Positions 63,928 through 64,000 of a stretch of 64,000 nt of DNA are shown one piece after another. The notes below the pieces were generated by a model. It was given only the letters and a program-made list of their open reading frames with translations, was not told the origin of the DNA and searched no databases. The DNA comes from Rhizobium sp. AQ_MP. Lineage in GTDB: Bacteria; Pseudomonadota; Alphaproteobacteria; Rhizobiales; Rhizobiaceae. The number at the start of each line of letters is the position of its first letter. The first letter of the stretch is position 1. The DNA is taken from NCBI RefSeq assembly GCF_014237835.1, contig NZ_JACJVI010000006.1, forward strand, positions 109,993-173,992, written 5' to 3'. The translations under genes and the position numbers were made by a program.

Positions 63928-64000
63928 GCGGGTGTAGCTCAGTCGGTTAGAGTGCCGGCCTGTCACGCCGGAGGTCGCGGGTTCGAGCCCCGTCACTCGC
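63928..64000 (+). tRNA. tRNA-Asp (anticodon GTC), second copy, 3' end cut by window
   Basis: Identical to the copy at 63789 over all 73 visible bases. The window ends at the last acceptor base, so the discriminator and CCA are missing. The two copies are separated by 62 bases and are likely one transcript. Confidence 0.94.

Overview
The window is a contiguous piece of an alphaproteobacterial chromosome, most likely from a member of the Rhizobiaceae (Agrobacterium/Rhizobium type). The evidence is the gene content and order: ldtR-ldtP, glyA-nrdR-ribD, ribH-nusB, hppA, bamE, yceD-plsX-fabH-ihfA-merR, clpP-clpX-lon-hup, a type 2 argC beside rpsI-rplM, and K+-independent hppA. Codon use is uniformly GC-rich. 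I see no insertion sequence, phage, CRISPR array or plasmid origin.

Layout. 1-2.8 kb: cell-wall regulator LdtR and its neighbour L,D-transpeptidase LdtP. 2.8-6.1 kb: a compact four-gene operon of unknown role, with a Tat-exported FAD oxidoreductase and three membrane proteins. 6.2-11 kb: one-carbon and riboflavin genes (glyA, nrdR, ribD, ribH, nusB); riboflavin synthase, usually found between ribD and ribH, is missing here and two minus-strand genes lie in its place. 11-20.5 kb: MFS transporter, proton-pumping pyrophosphatase, BamE, cytochrome bc1 chaperone, the plsX-fabH lipid block, IHF, a MerR regulator, tRNA-Pro. 20.6-22.2 kb: esterase and small genes. 22.3-30.6 kb: a polysaccharide synthesis and export cluster resembling the Agrobacterium unipolar polysaccharide (upp) locus. 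30.7-36.5 kb: ctaA, agmatinase, argC, ribosomal proteins S9 and L13. 36.9-45.5 kb: accessory metabolism (paired CoA-binding proteins, metY, GST with a divergent WYL regulator, cytochrome P450, diguanylate cyclase). 45.8-51.4 kb: the ClpP-ClpX-Lon-HU proteostasis block. 51.5-63.2 kb: an FMN riboswitch with a RibN-type riboflavin importer, a secreted phytase/esterase-like protein behind a triple Pho box, aldo/keto reductase, GPH-type transporter, UDP-glucose dehydrogenase, a GntR/DapA-family catabolic pair, and a bacterial CASTOR/POLLUX-like channel. The end carries tRNA-Val and two identical tRNA-Asp genes, the last cut off by the window edge.

How it fits together. Most of the window is housekeeping. 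The interesting signals are regulatory (Pho box, FMN riboswitch, FNR/FixK-like boxes, palindromes at transcription starts), the uncharacterised FAD-oxidase operon, a polysaccharide co-polymerase whose kinase domain has lost its ATP-binding motifs, and the split riboflavin operon, which pairs naturally with the FMN-controlled importer 42 kb away. All functional calls rest on reading the sequence and on recalled family motifs; no database search was run.
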